NCBI RefSeq assembly: GCF_001742165.1
Contig: NZ_CP016442.1
Span: 3,472,001 to 3,536,000 of the forward strand
Length of the DNA: 64,000 nucleotides
From: Burkholderia stabilis
GTDB taxonomy: Bacteria > Pseudomonadota > Gammaproteobacteria > Burkholderiales > Burkholderiaceae
Reading direction: 5' to 3'
Part shown: positions 52,035 to 60,879 of the stretch, piece after piece
Numbering within the stretch: the stretch's first letter is position 1
How the letters are laid out: each line of letters begins with the position of its first letter
Program-made: the position numbers and the translations under genes
Notes under the pieces: generated by a model
Told to the model about the DNA's origin: nothing
The model's database searches: none
Seen by the model: only the letters and a program-made list of their open reading frames with translations

Positions 52035-52920
52035 CCGCGGCGAACTGCTGCCCGCGCCCGGTTTCCCGCACCGCATCGATCAACGCTGCGCCGGCGCCGT
52101 CCGGCTTCGCCGCGAACGCATAGAAGCGTGCGGCCGGCAGCGCCGGCAGCCCGTCCGGTGCGCCGCATTCGCGCAGACCGCCGCGCAGCTGGCTGCGCGC
52201 CAGCGCGGTGACCGCGAAGCCCGCGAGCGCGGCCGACACGCAACCGGCCATGCTGCTGCTCTCGAACAGCACGCGGAAGGGCCGAAGCGCGGCGGCGAGC
52301 GCCGAAACGGCGGCTTCCCGATAGACGCACGGCTCAGGGAACAGCGCGAGCGGCACTTCGCCGTCGGCGTCGAGCGCGCGGTCCGACGCAAATGCCCATA
52401 CGAGCGGTTCCTCCCACAGCAGTTCGCCTGGCGTGTCGACCTGCCGGCACTGCTTGCCGAATACGACGTCGAGCCGGCCGAGCGCCTGCTCGCGCAGCAG
52501 CGACGCGGTGATCCCGACCTTCAGCTCGATCGACGTGCGCGGGTCGAGGTCGCGGAACGTGCGCAGCACGTGCGGCAGCCACGCCCCCGCGAAATCCTCC
52601 GATGCGCCGACGCGCAGCCGCCCGTGCGCCGGCGCGCCGCGCAGCCTCGCGCGCACTTCGCGCTCCATGTCGACGATGTTGCGCGCGTACGCGTAGAGCG
52701 TGTCGCCGGCCGGCGTGAGCGCGATCCGGCGCGTCGTGCGCGCGAGCAGCACCGTGCCGGCCGCCTGTTCGAGTCGCTTGATGTGGCCGCTGACGGCAGA
52801 CGGCGTCAGCGCGAGGCGCTCCGCGGCCGGCGCGAAACCGCGGCTGTCGACGACTTCGAGGAAGGTGCGCAGCAGCGCGATGTCGAGCGAGCTCGACGCG
52901 GGATCGGTCAGCGGTTCCAT
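51964..52920 (-). CDS. LysR family transcriptional regulator, divergent from hydrolase
   Basis: A 318-residue LTTR. HTH residues about 27-49: GFAPAAERLALTPSAVSGHIKRLE, then VLLARTTRRIALTPAG. The effector domain starts near residue 100. The C-terminal 30 residues are Arg/Ser-rich and overlap the previous LysR gene by 71 bp in opposite orientation, so they may not be essential. It is divergent from the alpha/beta hydrolase, its most likely target, and TGATACTC direct repeats lie between them. Confidence 0.88.
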   Translation of the reverse strand: MEPLTDPASSSLDIALLRTFLEVVDSRGFAPAAERLALTPSAVSGHIKRLEQAAGTVLLARTTRRIALTPAGDTLYAYARNIVDMEREVRARLRGAPAHGRLRVGASEDFAGAWLPHVLRTFRDLDPRTSIELKVGITASLLREQALGRLDVVFGKQCRQVDTPGELLWEEPLVWAFASDRALDADGEVPLALFPEPCVYREAAVSALAAALRPFRVLFESSSMAGCVSAALAGFAVTALARSQLRGGLRECGAPDGLPALPAARFYAFAAKPDGAGAALIDAVRETGRGQQFAAVSPPPRSRQASSVHPPSARRTTR

Positions 52921-52930
52921 CGGTCAATTC

Positions 52931-52976
52931 AACGTGATACTCGAAGAATGAATCATGATACTCCGTGAATCGTGAT
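52931..52976. promoter_or_regulatory. Candidate LysR operator with phased direct repeats
   Basis: TGATACTCNNNGAAT occurs at 52935-52949 and again at 52956-52970, a 21-bp shift, two helical turns. A third copy of a related element, ATCGTGAT, follows at 52969-52976. All three lie between the LysR gene and the divergent hydrolase. Confidence 0.5.
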
Positions 52977-53026
52977 GAAAGGCCGGCCTACCATCGTGCG
53001 CTCAGACTGACCCGACGGAGTACACG

Positions 53027-53917
53027 ATGACGCCCTATGCACATGCGACGACCGCGTCGCTCGATATCGCCTATCTCGAATGGAACCCGCGCGGCGAACG
53101 CGTGGCCGTGTTGCTGCACGGCTGGCCGGACAGCCCGGTCGGCTGGGACGCGGTGGCGGCGGCGCTCGCCGCGCGCGGCTACCGCGTGCTCGCGCCTGCG
53201 CTGCGCGGTTTTGCGCCGACGCGTTTTCGCGATTCCGCCACGCCCCGCAGCGGACGGCTCGCGGCGCTGGGCCGTGACTTGCTCGAATTCATCGATGCGC
53301 TCGGATTCGTGCGGCCGGTGCTGGTCGGGCACGACTGGGGGGCGCGCGCCGTCGCGAACGCGTGCGGATTGCGCGAGGCCGTGGCCTCGCACCTGGTGAT
53401 GCTGTCGGTGGGTTACGGCACGAACGACCCGACGCAACCGCTGTCGCTGCCGCAGGCGCGCAATTACTGGTACCACTGGTTCATGGCGACGCCGCGCGGC
53501 GAGCGTGCGTTGCGCGACGACCGCCGCGCGTTCGCGCGCCTGATGTGGGACACGTGGTCGCCGGCCGGCTGGTACGACGAACGCGACTTCGACGCAGCGG
53601 CTACCGCGTTCGACGGACCCGACTGGATCGACGTGGTGCTGCACTCCTACCGTTACCGCTGGGGATTCGTCGATGGCGGTGCCGCGTATGCGGAGGACGA
53701 TGCGCAACTGACGCCCGCGCCCGTGCTGTCAGTGCCGACGCTCGTGCTGCACGGCGCAGCGGACACCTGCACCGCCGCGGAAACCTCCGCGGCGCGCGAG
53801 CGTTTCTTCGCGGGCCGCTACGAGCGTGTGGTGCTGGACGGCGTCGGGCATTTTCCGCAGCGCGAGGCGCCGGCGGCGGTCGCGGAGGCCGTTCTCCGGT
53901 TCTGCGAGATCGGCTGA
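53027..53917 (+). CDS. Alpha/beta hydrolase
   Basis: A 296-residue hydrolase. The oxyanion region is LLHGWPDSPVGWDAV near residue 30. The nucleophile elbow VLVGHDWGARAVANAC near residue 100 has Asp, as in epoxide hydrolases and haloalkane dehalogenases. The catalytic His is in VVLDGVGHFPQREAPAAV near 275; the acid is the Asp in GAADTCTA. Substrate unknown. It is divergent from a LysR regulator that probably controls it. Confidence 0.9.
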   Translation: MTPYAHATTASLDIAYLEWNPRGERVAVLLHGWPDSPVGWDAVAAALAARGYRVLAPALRGFAPTRFRDSATPRSGRLAALGRDLLEFIDALGFVRPVLVGHDWGARAVANACGLREAVASHLVMLSVGYGTNDPTQPLSLPQARNYWYHWFMATPRGERALRDDRRAFARLMWDTWSPAGWYDERDFDAAATAFDGPDWIDVVLHSYRYRWGFVDGGAAYAEDDAQLTPAPVLSVPTLVLHGAADTCTAAETSAARERFFAGRYERVVLDGVGHFPQREAPAAVAEAVLRFCEIG

Positions 53918-53955
53918 ACACGCGGCTCGCGCCACGGCGTGGTCGGTCGGGCCGG

Positions 53956-54123
53956 TCATTCGGTGCGGTGCGGAATGTTGTCCGGGAACGGATAGGGCGC
54001 ATGCGGCCCCGGCCAGTCGGGCACGGGCGGGGCGCTCAGTACGTCGCATCCGCCCAGCACGAGTAACAGAACCGCGGCGAGCACGCCGAGGCGGATCGGG
54101 CAGGAAATCGTGCGTCTGGACAT
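53956..54123 (-). CDS. Small putative lipoprotein, 55 aa
   Basis: A 55-residue frame with a typical lipoprotein signal: MSRRTISCPIRLGVLAAVLL, then lipobox VLGGC near residue 26. The mature part is short and Pro-rich (SAPPVPDWPGPHAPYPFPDN). GGAGG lies 6 bases before the ATG. Small lipoproteins of this kind are easily missed in annotation. No function is assigned. It lies 3' of the tRNA-Leu terminator on the same strand. Confidence 0.6.
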   Translation of the reverse strand: MSRRTISCPIRLGVLAAVLLLVLGGCDVLSAPPVPDWPGPHAPYPFPDNIPHRTE

Positions 54124-54196
54124 GGGCGGCCTCCGTGCTCGGCATCCCTGCTGCTTGGACTGCCGGGCGGGACCCGTGTTGCGGCGAGCGCGGCGA

Positions 54197-54236
54197 AAAA
54201 CAAAAAACCCGCGAAGCGATGGGCTTGCGCGGGTTT
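54197..54236 (-). terminator. Terminator of tRNA-Leu
   Basis: AAACCCGCG pairs with CGCGGGTTT and a T-rich tract (TTTTTTGTTTTT) follows on the minus strand, about 30 bp beyond the tRNA. Confidence 0.8.
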
Positions 54237-54267
54237 CGAGAGGGCAGCGTGTGGCGCTGCGAAATAC

Positions 54268-54352
54268 TGGTGCCCAGGGCCGGAATCGAACCGGCACGCC
54301 TTGCGGCGGGGGATTTTGAGTCCCCTGCGTCTACCAATTTCACCACCTGGGC
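54268..54352 (-). tRNA. tRNA-Leu (anticodon CAA)
   Basis: An 85-base class II tRNA including an encoded 3' CCA. The acceptor stem is GCCCAGG/CCTGGGC. The anticodon loop CTCAAAA gives CAA, which reads UUG. The extra arm is long, as expected for Leu. The T arm GGTTCGATTCC is canonical. A terminator follows. No integrase is next to it. Confidence 0.97.
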
Positions 54353-54447
54353 TTGATCCTGGCCGCGCATAGGGTCGTACGCGGCGAAACGCGGATTATG
54401 TCTGAAAACGGAGGCCCGGGCAAGCCACCCGGCCTCCGGGCCGCGCG

Positions 54448-55605
54448 TTACTGGCTCAGGTAGACGAACCGGCCCTGCTTGACGATCCCCATCACGCTCG
54501 CGCGCTGGTCGAGTCCCACATGATCCTTGTCGCTCGTATTGACGACGCCGTTCGGCACGACGAGCTCGTGCGCGTGCTCGAGCTCGCGCCGCAGCGCCGC
54601 GCGGAACGCGGGTGTGCCGGGCTGCGCGGCTTTCAGCGCGCGGCCGACCGCATCGGCCAGACGCGGATAGACGCCCGCCGCGTCGCCCGCGAACTGCGTG
54701 ACCGTGCCAGCGCCGTACTTCGCCTCGTACGCGTCGACGAACGCGAGCGCGGCCTTGCGGGCCGGATGGTCGGCCGGCAAAGTGCGCGCGACCACCACCG
54801 GCTGGGTCGGGAACAGCGTCCCGTCGACGTCCTTGCCGCCGAGCTTGATGAATTCCGGCGTTGCGATCCCGTGCGTCTGGTAGATCGCGCCCTTGTAGCC
54901 GCGTTCGATCAGCGTGCGCTGCGGCAGCACGGCCGGCGTGCCCGAACCCGCGATCAGGATCGCGTCGGGCTTCGCCGCGATCAGCTTCAGCGCCTGGCCC
55001 GTGACGCTCGCGTCGGTGCGGTTGAAGCGCTCGGCCGCGACGACGCGGATCTTGCGCAGGTCGGCAAAGCGCGTGAACTCGTTCAGCCAGCTGTCGCCGT
55101 AGCTGTCCGCGAAACCGATGAAGCCGACCGTCTTCACGCCGTGGTTCGCCATGTAGCGTGTCATCACGTCGGCCATCGCGCGGTCGCTCTGCGCCATCTT
55201 GAACGCCCAGGTGCGCGCGCCTTCCTGCGGCTCGACGATCGCGCCCGAGCCGACCAGCGTGACCATCGGCGTCTGTCCGGCGGCCACCGCGTCGAGTGCC
55301 GCGAGCGCGGCCGGCGTGATGTTCGGCCCGACCACGACGTCGACGTGATCCTCGTCGACCAGCTTGCGGATGTTGCGCACGGCCGCGCCCGGGTCGGACG
55401 CATCGTCGAGCACCGTCACCTGCAGGGGCTGACCGGCAATCGTCTTAGGCCACATCAGGATCGCGTTCTTGCTCGTGATGCCGATCGCGGCGGCGGGGCC
55501 GGTCGACGACAGATCGACGCCGACCTTCAGGTCGGCATGCGCGGCCGCGCAAGCGAGCGCGAGGGCTGTGCCGGCGGCGCGGCGCAACAGGGCGGGAAGC
55601 GTCAT
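54448..55605 (-). CDS. Liv-type ABC transporter substrate-binding protein (orphan)
   Basis: A 385-residue periplasmic-binding-protein fold I (LivK/Leu-Ile-Val binding) protein. Signal peptide residues 1-25 (TLPALLRRAAGTALALACAAAHA). The mature region opens DLKVGVDLSSTGPAAAIGI; the hinge motif VVVGPNITPAALAALDAVAAGQTPMVTLVGSGAI follows, and TVGFIGFADSYGDSWLNEF begins the second lobe. I chose the ATG at 55605 with GGAG 8 bases upstream instead of 55629. No permease or ATPase is adjacent. It could supply the livHMGF system, which lacks a binding protein, or another system. Confidence 0.88.
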   Translation of the reverse strand: MTLPALLRRAAGTALALACAAAHADLKVGVDLSSTGPAAAIGITSKNAILMWPKTIAGQPLQVTVLDDASDPGAAVRNIRKLVDEDHVDVVVGPNITPAALAALDAVAAGQTPMVTLVGSGAIVEPQEGARTWAFKMAQSDRAMADVMTRYMANHGVKTVGFIGFADSYGDSWLNEFTRFADLRKIRVVAAERFNRTDASVTGQALKLIAAKPDAILIAGSGTPAVLPQRTLIERGYKGAIYQTHGIATPEFIKLGGKDVDGTLFPTQPVVVARTLPADHPARKAALAFVDAYEAKYGAGTVTQFAGDAAGVYPRLADAVGRALKAAQPGTPAFRAALRRELEHAHELVVPNGVVNTSDKDHVGLDQRASVMGIVKQGRFVYLSQ

Positions 55606-55628
55606 GCGGGAATCTCCGTCGGGCAGCA

Positions 55629-55655
55629 AAAAGGGGCGCGATGTGCGCCCCCTGT
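55629..55655 (-). terminator. Terminator of the cysB region
   Basis: GGGGCGC/GCGCCCC with a 5-base loop and TTTTT on the minus strand, directly beyond the cysB stop. Confidence 0.75.
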
Positions 55656-55668
55656 TTATACACGCGGC

Positions 55669-56609
55669 TCAAAGCTCGTACGATTCGGATTCGCCCTTGA
55701 GCGCCTGTTCGATCAGCTTGCGGTTCAGCGTCGGCGACAGCAGCTCGACGAGCGTATACACATAGCTGCGCAGGTAGGCGCCCTGCTTGAGCGCGACGCG
55801 CGTCACGTTGCTGCCGAACAGGTGGCCGACCGGGATCAGCCGCAGGTTGCGGTCGCGCTCGGGGTTGAACGCGATGTCGGCCATGATCCCGACGCCGAGG
55901 CCGAGCTCGACGTAGGTCTTGATCACGTCGGCGTCGATCGCCTCGAGGACGATGTCCGGCGACAGCCCGCGCAGCGCGAACGCCTGGTTGATCTTCTTGC
56001 GGCCCGCGAACGCGTCGTCGTAGGTGATCAGCGGGTATTGCGCGAGATCGTCGAGCGACGGCGGCTTGCGTTCAAGCAGCGGGTGATCGGCCGGCACGAC
56101 GGCCGCGTGGTGCCACTGGAAGCAGGGCAGCGACACGAGCTCCTTGTAGTCGGCGATCGCCTCGGTCGCGATCGCGAGATCGGCCTGGTCGTGGATCACC
56201 ATCTCGGCCACCTGCGTCGGGCTGCCTTGCAGGATCGACAGGTGCACCTTCGGGAAGCGCTTCTTGAATTCGGCGATCGCGGCCGGCAGCGAGTAGCGGG
56301 CCTGCGTGTGGGTCGCCGCGATGGTCAGGTTGCCCTGGTCCTGCGCTGCGTAATCCTTCCCGACCCTTTTAAGGCTTTCAACCTCCTGCAGAATCTTCTC
56401 GACCGACGCGAGGATGATCCTGCCCGGCTCGGTGAGCGAGCGCACGCGCTTGCCGTGCCGCGTGAAGATCTCCACGCCCAGCTCGTCCTCGAGCTCGATG
56501 ATCGCCTTCGATACCCCGGTTGCGACGTGTAGAGCGCCTTGGCGGCCTCGGTGAGGTTGAAATTCTGCCGGACGGCCTCGCGCACGAAGCGAAATTGGTG
56601 CAGGTTCAT
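55669..56609 (-). pseudogene. cysB: CysB, LysR-type sulfur-assimilation regulator, frameshifted
   Basis: A LysR-type regulator of cysteine biosynthesis, split into two frames. The N-terminal frame (from ATG 56609) reads MNLHQFRFVREAVRQNF and continues to ALYTSQPG; it then goes out of frame. The second frame resumes with VSKAIIELEDELGVEIFTRHG and runs to the stop at 55669 with effector domain intact. One base is missing in a run of G residues on the minus strand (56514-56517). With one G added, the total is 313 residues, the normal CysB length. It may be a true inactivating mutation or a sequencing error in a homopolymer. Confidence 0.9.
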
Positions 56610-56648
56610 TTATAACCCTTCCGCATATCAACAGAATTTTTTAGTCGT

Positions 56649-56676
56649 TTGAAATATAAGGCGAGTTTATTACGAT
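56649..56676 (+). promoter_or_regulatory. Predicted cysI promoter
   Basis: TTGAAA (56649-56654), a 16-base spacer and TACGAT (56671-56676) lie in an AT-rich block between cysB and cysI. It gives a leader of about 140 bases. CysB would be expected to bind nearby; no site could be proven. Confidence 0.45.
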
Positions 56677-56824
56677 TCACCGGAGTTTTTCAAATATGGA
56701 TATCTGTTTTCGTCATTAGCAATCCACCCGGCAGCGGATGGCGGCGGTGACGATGCAACGGAGATTCGGGCGCGACGTGGCTAGGACGTCGCGCGGTCAC
56801 CACGAAAACCCCTGGGGTCCCCGA

Positions 56825-58504
56825 ATGTATCAGTACGACCAATACGACCAGACGATCGTCGACGAACGTGTCGCGCAGTACCGCGATCAGGTGCGCCGCC
56901 GCCTGTCGGGCGAGTTGAGCGAAGAAGAATTCCGCCCGCTGCGTCTGCAGAACGGCCTGTACATGCAGCGTCACGCGTACATGCACCGGATCGCGATTCC
57001 GTACGGCAACCTGCGCAGCGACCAGCTCCGGATGCTGGCGCGCATCGCCCGCGAACACGACCGCGGCTACGGCCATTTCTCGACCCGCTCGAACATCCAG
57101 TTCAACTGGATCCAGCTCGAAGACACGCCCGAGATCCTCGCGAAGCTCGCGTCGGTGCAGATGCACGGCATCCAGACCTCGGGCAACTGCATCCGCAACA
57201 TCACGGCGGACCAGTTCGCGGGCGTTGCGCAGGACGAAGAGATCGATCCGCGTCCGTGGTCGGAAATCCTGCGTCAATGGTCGACGTTCCATCCCGAATT
57301 CGCGTGGCTGCCGCGCAAGTTCAAGATCGCGGTGTCGGGCTCGAAGCACGACCGCGCGGCCGTGCAGATCCACGACCTCGGCGTGTACCTGAAGAAGAAC
57401 GCGCAGGGCGAGGTGGTCGCGAGCATCCTCGCGGGCGGCGGCCTCGGCCGTACGCCGATCATCGGCGCGGTGATCAAGGAAGACCTGCCGTGGCAGCACC
57501 TGCTCACGTACTGCGAAGCCGTGCTGCGCGTGTACAACCGCTTCGGCCGCCGCGACAACCTGTACAAGGCGCGCATCAAGATTCTCGTGAAGGCGCTGTC
57601 GCCCGCGAAATTCGCGCAGCAGGTCGAGGAAGAGTGGCAGCACCTGAAGGACGGCCCGTCGACGCTCACGCAGGCTGAAGTCGACCGCGTGTCGCAGTAT
57701 TTCCAGCCCCCCGTCTACGAGAAGCTGGCCGATACCGACGCATCGTTCGAACAGCACCTGCTCGAGAACAAGGCGTTCGCGCGCTGGGTCGAGCGCAACG
57801 TCGCGCCGCACAAGGTGCCGGGCTACGCCGCCGTCACGCTGTCGCTGAAGGATCACCGCGTGGCGCCGGGCGACGCGACCGACCAGCAGATGGAGCTGGT
57901 CGCCGACTGGGCCGACGAATACTCGCTCGGCGAGCTGCGCGTGTCGCACGAGCAGAACCTGATTCTCGCGAACGTGAAGAAGCGCGACCTGTTCGCGGTG
58001 TGGGAAAAGGCGAAGGCTGCCAGTTTCGCGACGCCGAACATCGGCCTGCTGACCGACATCATCGCGTGCCCGGGCGGCGATTTCTGCTCGCTCGCGAATG
58101 CGAAGTCGATCCCGATCGCGCTGGCGATCCAGCAGCGCTTCGACGATCTCGACTATGTGTACGATCTCGGCGACCTGTCGCTGAACATTTCCGGTTGCAT
58201 GAACTCGTGCGGTCACCACCACGTCGGCAACATCGGCATCCTCGGCGTCGACAAGGACGGCGCCGAGTGGTACCAGGTGTCGCTCGGCGGCGAGCAGGGC
58301 ACGGGCCAGAACGGCGCGCGCCTCGGCCGCGTGATCGGGCCGTCGTTCTCGGCGGAAGAAGTGCCGGACGTCATCGCGAAGCTGATCGACACGTTCGTCG
58401 AAGCGCGCATCGACGGCGAGCGCTTCGTCGACACGTACGACCGCATCGGCATCGCGCCGTTCAAGGAGCGCGTGTATGCGGCGCGCCAGGCAGTGAACGC
58501 GTAA
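56825..58504 (+). CDS. cysI: Sulfite reductase, siroheme/4Fe-4S hemoprotein
   Basis: A 559-residue nitrite/sulfite reductase. Two ferredoxin-like half domains and the cluster-siroheme motif are intact: ACPGGDFCSLANA near residue 417 and SGCMNSCGHHHVG near 457 hold the four Cys ligands. It reduces sulfite to sulfide. No CysJ flavoprotein subunit is encoded beside it, so electrons may come from ferredoxin or another reductase. The start at 56825 gives MYQYDQYDQTIVDERV, the family start. It is divergent from cysB. Confidence 0.93.
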   Translation: MYQYDQYDQTIVDERVAQYRDQVRRRLSGELSEEEFRPLRLQNGLYMQRHAYMHRIAIPYGNLRSDQLRMLARIAREHDRGYGHFSTRSNIQFNWIQLEDTPEILAKLASVQMHGIQTSGNCIRNITADQFAGVAQDEEIDPRPWSEILRQWSTFHPEFAWLPRKFKIAVSGSKHDRAAVQIHDLGVYLKKNAQGEVVASILAGGGLGRTPIIGAVIKEDLPWQHLLTYCEAVLRVYNRFGRRDNLYKARIKILVKALSPAKFAQQVEEEWQHLKDGPSTLTQAEVDRVSQYFQPPVYEKLADTDASFEQHLLENKAFARWVERNVAPHKVPGYAAVTLSLKDHRVAPGDATDQQMELVADWADEYSLGELRVSHEQNLILANVKKRDLFAVWEKAKAASFATPNIGLLTDIIACPGGDFCSLANAKSIPIALAIQQRFDDLDYVYDLGDLSLNISGCMNSCGHHHVGNIGILGVDKDGAEWYQVSLGGEQGTGQNGARLGRVIGPSFSAEEVPDVIAKLIDTFVEARIDGERFVDTYDRIGIAPFKERVYAARQAVNA

Positions 58505-58529
58505 CCAACCGGGTAGAAGGAATTTGCAG

Positions 58530-59072
58530 ATGGCTTCGATTATCAAGAACCGCGCAGTGACCGACGACGCATGGCAGGTCGTGCGCGCGGCGGAAGACGG
58601 TGCGCTGCCCGCGGTCGACGCATTGCCGGCCGGCAAGGTGCTGGTGCCGTTCGCGTTGTGGCAGGCCGAGCGCGCAGCGCTCGTCGCCGCGAAGACGAAA
58701 GACGAACTCGGCGTGTGGCTCGCGCCGGACAGCGAGCCGGCCGATCTCGCCGCCGATTTCGGTGCGATTTCGCTGATCGCCGTCGATTTCCCGCGTTTCG
58801 CGGATGGCCGCGGCTACAGCATCGGCCGCCTGCTGCGCGAGCGTTACGGCTGGACGGGCGAACTGCGCGCGATCGGCGACGTGCTGCGCGATCAACTGCT
58901 GTACATGTCGCGTTGCGGCTTCGACGCGTTCGCGGTGCGTGCCGACAAGGACATCCACGACGCGCTGAATGCCTTCACGGAATTCACGCAGCGTTACCAG
59001 GGCGCGTTCGACGAGCCGGCGCCGCTGTTTCGCCGCCGTGCGGCCGCGGCTGACGCGAAGGTGAGCGCATGA
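58530..59072 (+). CDS. DUF934 family protein of the sulfate-assimilation cluster
   Basis: A 180-residue protein of DUF934, found almost always between cysI and cysH in beta-proteobacteria. Blocks: FPRFADGRGYSIGRLLRERYGWTGELRAIGDVLRDQLLYMSRCGFDAF near residue 88. A role in sulfite reduction (electron delivery or assembly) has been suggested by gene neighbourhood only. ATG 58530 is preferred over TTG 58524; AAGG lies upstream. It overlaps cysH by 4 bases (ATGA). Confidence 0.87.
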   Translation: MASIIKNRAVTDDAWQVVRAAEDGALPAVDALPAGKVLVPFALWQAERAALVAAKTKDELGVWLAPDSEPADLAADFGAISLIAVDFPRFADGRGYSIGRLLRERYGWTGELRAIGDVLRDQLLYMSRCGFDAFAVRADKDIHDALNAFTEFTQRYQGAFDEPAPLFRRRAAAADAKVSA

Positions 59073-59818
59073 GCACCGCGACCGCCACCGCGCTGACGCC
59101 GGAGCTCGCCGCGAAGGTCGAGCGTCTCGACGCGCTGCTCGCGCAGATCGGCGCACGTCACGAGAAGGTGAAGTTCGCGAGCAGCCTCGCGGCGGAAGAC
59201 ATGCTGCTGACGCACGCGATCCTGTCGAAAGGCGTGTCGATCGGCATCTTCTCGCTGAACACGGGCCGCCTGCACGCGGAAACGCTCGGCATGATCGACC
59301 GCGTGCGCGAGCGCTACGGCTACGAGATCGAGCAGTTCCATCCGCAGCAGGACGCGGTCGATCAATATGTTGCCGAGCACGGGCTGAACGCGTTCTACGA
59401 GAGCGTCGAGCTGCGCAAGTCGTGCTGCCACATCCGCAAGGTCGAGCCGCTGAACCGCGCGCTGGCCGACGTCGGCGCATGGGTCACGGGCCAGCGCCGC
59501 GAGCAGTCGGTCACGCGTGCCGAGCTGCACGAGGAAGAGCAGGACGAAGCGCGCGGGATCGCGAAGTACAATCCGCTCGCCGACTGGACGGAAGCCGACG
59601 TCTGGGCGTACCTCGAGGCATTCGACGTGCCGGTGAATCCGCTGCACGCGCGCGGCTACCCGAGCATCGGTTGCGAGCCGTGTACGCGCGCGATCCGCCC
59701 CGGCGAGGACAGCCGGGCGGGCCGCTGGTGGTGGGAGTCGCGCGACACGAAGGAATGCGGGCTGCACATCACGATCACGCCGATTCCCGCGACTGCCGAA
59801 GCCGGCGCCGCGCACTGA
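59069..59818 (+). CDS. cysH: APS-type phosphoadenylyl-sulfate/adenylyl-sulfate reductase
   Basis: A 249-residue reductase giving sulfite. The Cys-Cys pair in LRKSCCHIRKVEP near residue 115 and the Cys-x-x-Cys pair in SIGCEPCTRAIRPGED near 195 are the [4Fe-4S] ligands that mark APS reductases. The catalytic Cys is in KECGLHI at the C-terminus. Enzymes with these pairs use APS rather than PAPS. No cysC (APS kinase) is visible in the cluster and CysN has no kinase fusion, which agrees. Start ATG overlaps the DUF934 stop. Confidence 0.92.
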   Translation: MSTATATALTPELAAKVERLDALLAQIGARHEKVKFASSLAAEDMLLTHAILSKGVSIGIFSLNTGRLHAETLGMIDRVRERYGYEIEQFHPQQDAVDQYVAEHGLNAFYESVELRKSCCHIRKVEPLNRALADVGAWVTGQRREQSVTRAELHEEEQDEARGIAKYNPLADWTEADVWAYLEAFDVPVNPLHARGYPSIGCEPCTRAIRPGEDSRAGRWWWESRDTKECGLHITITPIPATAEAGAAH

Positions 59819-59894
59819 ATACCCTACAAGAAACTGAATATTGGGCCGGCCGCGACAGCGGTCGGCACGAACCCAGAAGAGAAGGACTGAAATC

Positions 59895-60857
59895 ATGAGC
59901 ACGACGCTCGAGCAATCCGCCTTTGCCCCGCCCACCGGCGCCGACAGCCGCATGGGCCACCTCGACTGGCTCGAAGCCGAGTCGATCCACATCCTGCGCG
60001 AACTGGTCGCCGAGTGCAGCAAGCCGGCGCTGTTGTTCTCGGGCGGCAAGGATTCGGTCGTCGTGCTGCACCTCGCACTGAAGGCGTTCGGCCTCGGCGC
60101 GAACCGCAAGACGACGCTGCCGTTCCCGCTCGTGCACATCGATACGGGCCACAACTACGAGGAAGTGATCGACTTCCGCGACCGCCGCGCGCAAGAGCTC
60201 GGCGCCGAGCTGGTCGTCGGCCACGTCGAGGATTCGATCAAGCGCGGCACGGTCGTGCTGCGCCGCGAAACCGATTCGCGCAACGCCGCGCAGGCCGTCA
60301 CGCTGCTCGAGACGATCGAACAGTACGGCTACACCGCGCTGATCGGCGGCGCGCGCCGCGACGAAGAGAAGGCGCGCGCGAAGGAGCGCATCTTCTCGTT
60401 CCGCGACGAATTCGGCCAGTGGGACCCGAAGGCGCAGCGCCCGGAACTGTGGAGCCTGTACAACGCGCGTCTGCACAAGGGCGAACACCTGCGCGTGTTC
60501 CCGATCTCGAACTGGACCGAACTCGACGTGTGGCAGTACATCGCGCGCGAGAACCTCGAGCTGCCGTCGATCTACTACGCGCACGAGCGCGAGATCGTGC
60601 GCCGCAACGGGCTGCTCGTGCCGGTCACGCCGCTCACGCCGATGCGCGAGGGCGAGACGAGCGAGCTTGCGCAGGTGCGCTTCCGCACGGTCGGCGACAT
60701 CAGCTGCACGTGCCCGGTCGAGAGCGACGCGGACGACGTGGAAAAGATCATCGCCGAGACGGCGGTGACCGAGATCACCGAGCGCGGCGCGACCCGGATG
60801 GACGATCAGGCATCCGAAGCCGCGATGGAACAGCGCAAGAAGCAAGGTTATTTCTGA
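59895..60857 (+). CDS. cysD: Sulfate adenylyltransferase subunit 2
   Basis: A 320-residue ATP sulfurylase small subunit. The PP-loop is ALLFSGGKDSVVVLHLALKAF near residue 45, with HIDTGHNYEEVIDFRDRR and GGARRDEEKARAKERIFSFRD following. It forms the CysDN complex that adenylates sulfate to APS. The ATG at 59895 follows AGAAGGACTG. It lies about 75 bp after cysH and 22 bp before cysN. Confidence 0.95.
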   Translation: MSTTLEQSAFAPPTGADSRMGHLDWLEAESIHILRELVAECSKPALLFSGGKDSVVVLHLALKAFGLGANRKTTLPFPLVHIDTGHNYEEVIDFRDRRAQELGAELVVGHVEDSIKRGTVVLRRETDSRNAAQAVTLLETIEQYGYTALIGGARRDEEKARAKERIFSFRDEFGQWDPKAQRPELWSLYNARLHKGEHLRVFPISNWTELDVWQYIARENLELPSIYYAHEREIVRRNGLLVPVTPLTPMREGETSELAQVRFRTVGDISCTCPVESDADDVEKIIAETAVTEITERGATRMDDQASEAAMEQRKKQGYF

Positions 60858-60879
60858 AGCACACGAGGACATTCACATC

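Noticed and set aside
54268..54352. Genomic island inserted at tRNA-Leu
   Set aside because: No integrase, no duplicated tRNA 3' end seen nearby, and ordinary core genes on both sides.
54402..54440. Terminator beyond the orphan binding-protein gene
   Set aside because: GGAGGCC...GGCCTCC pairs well but has a long loop and no T run on either strand.
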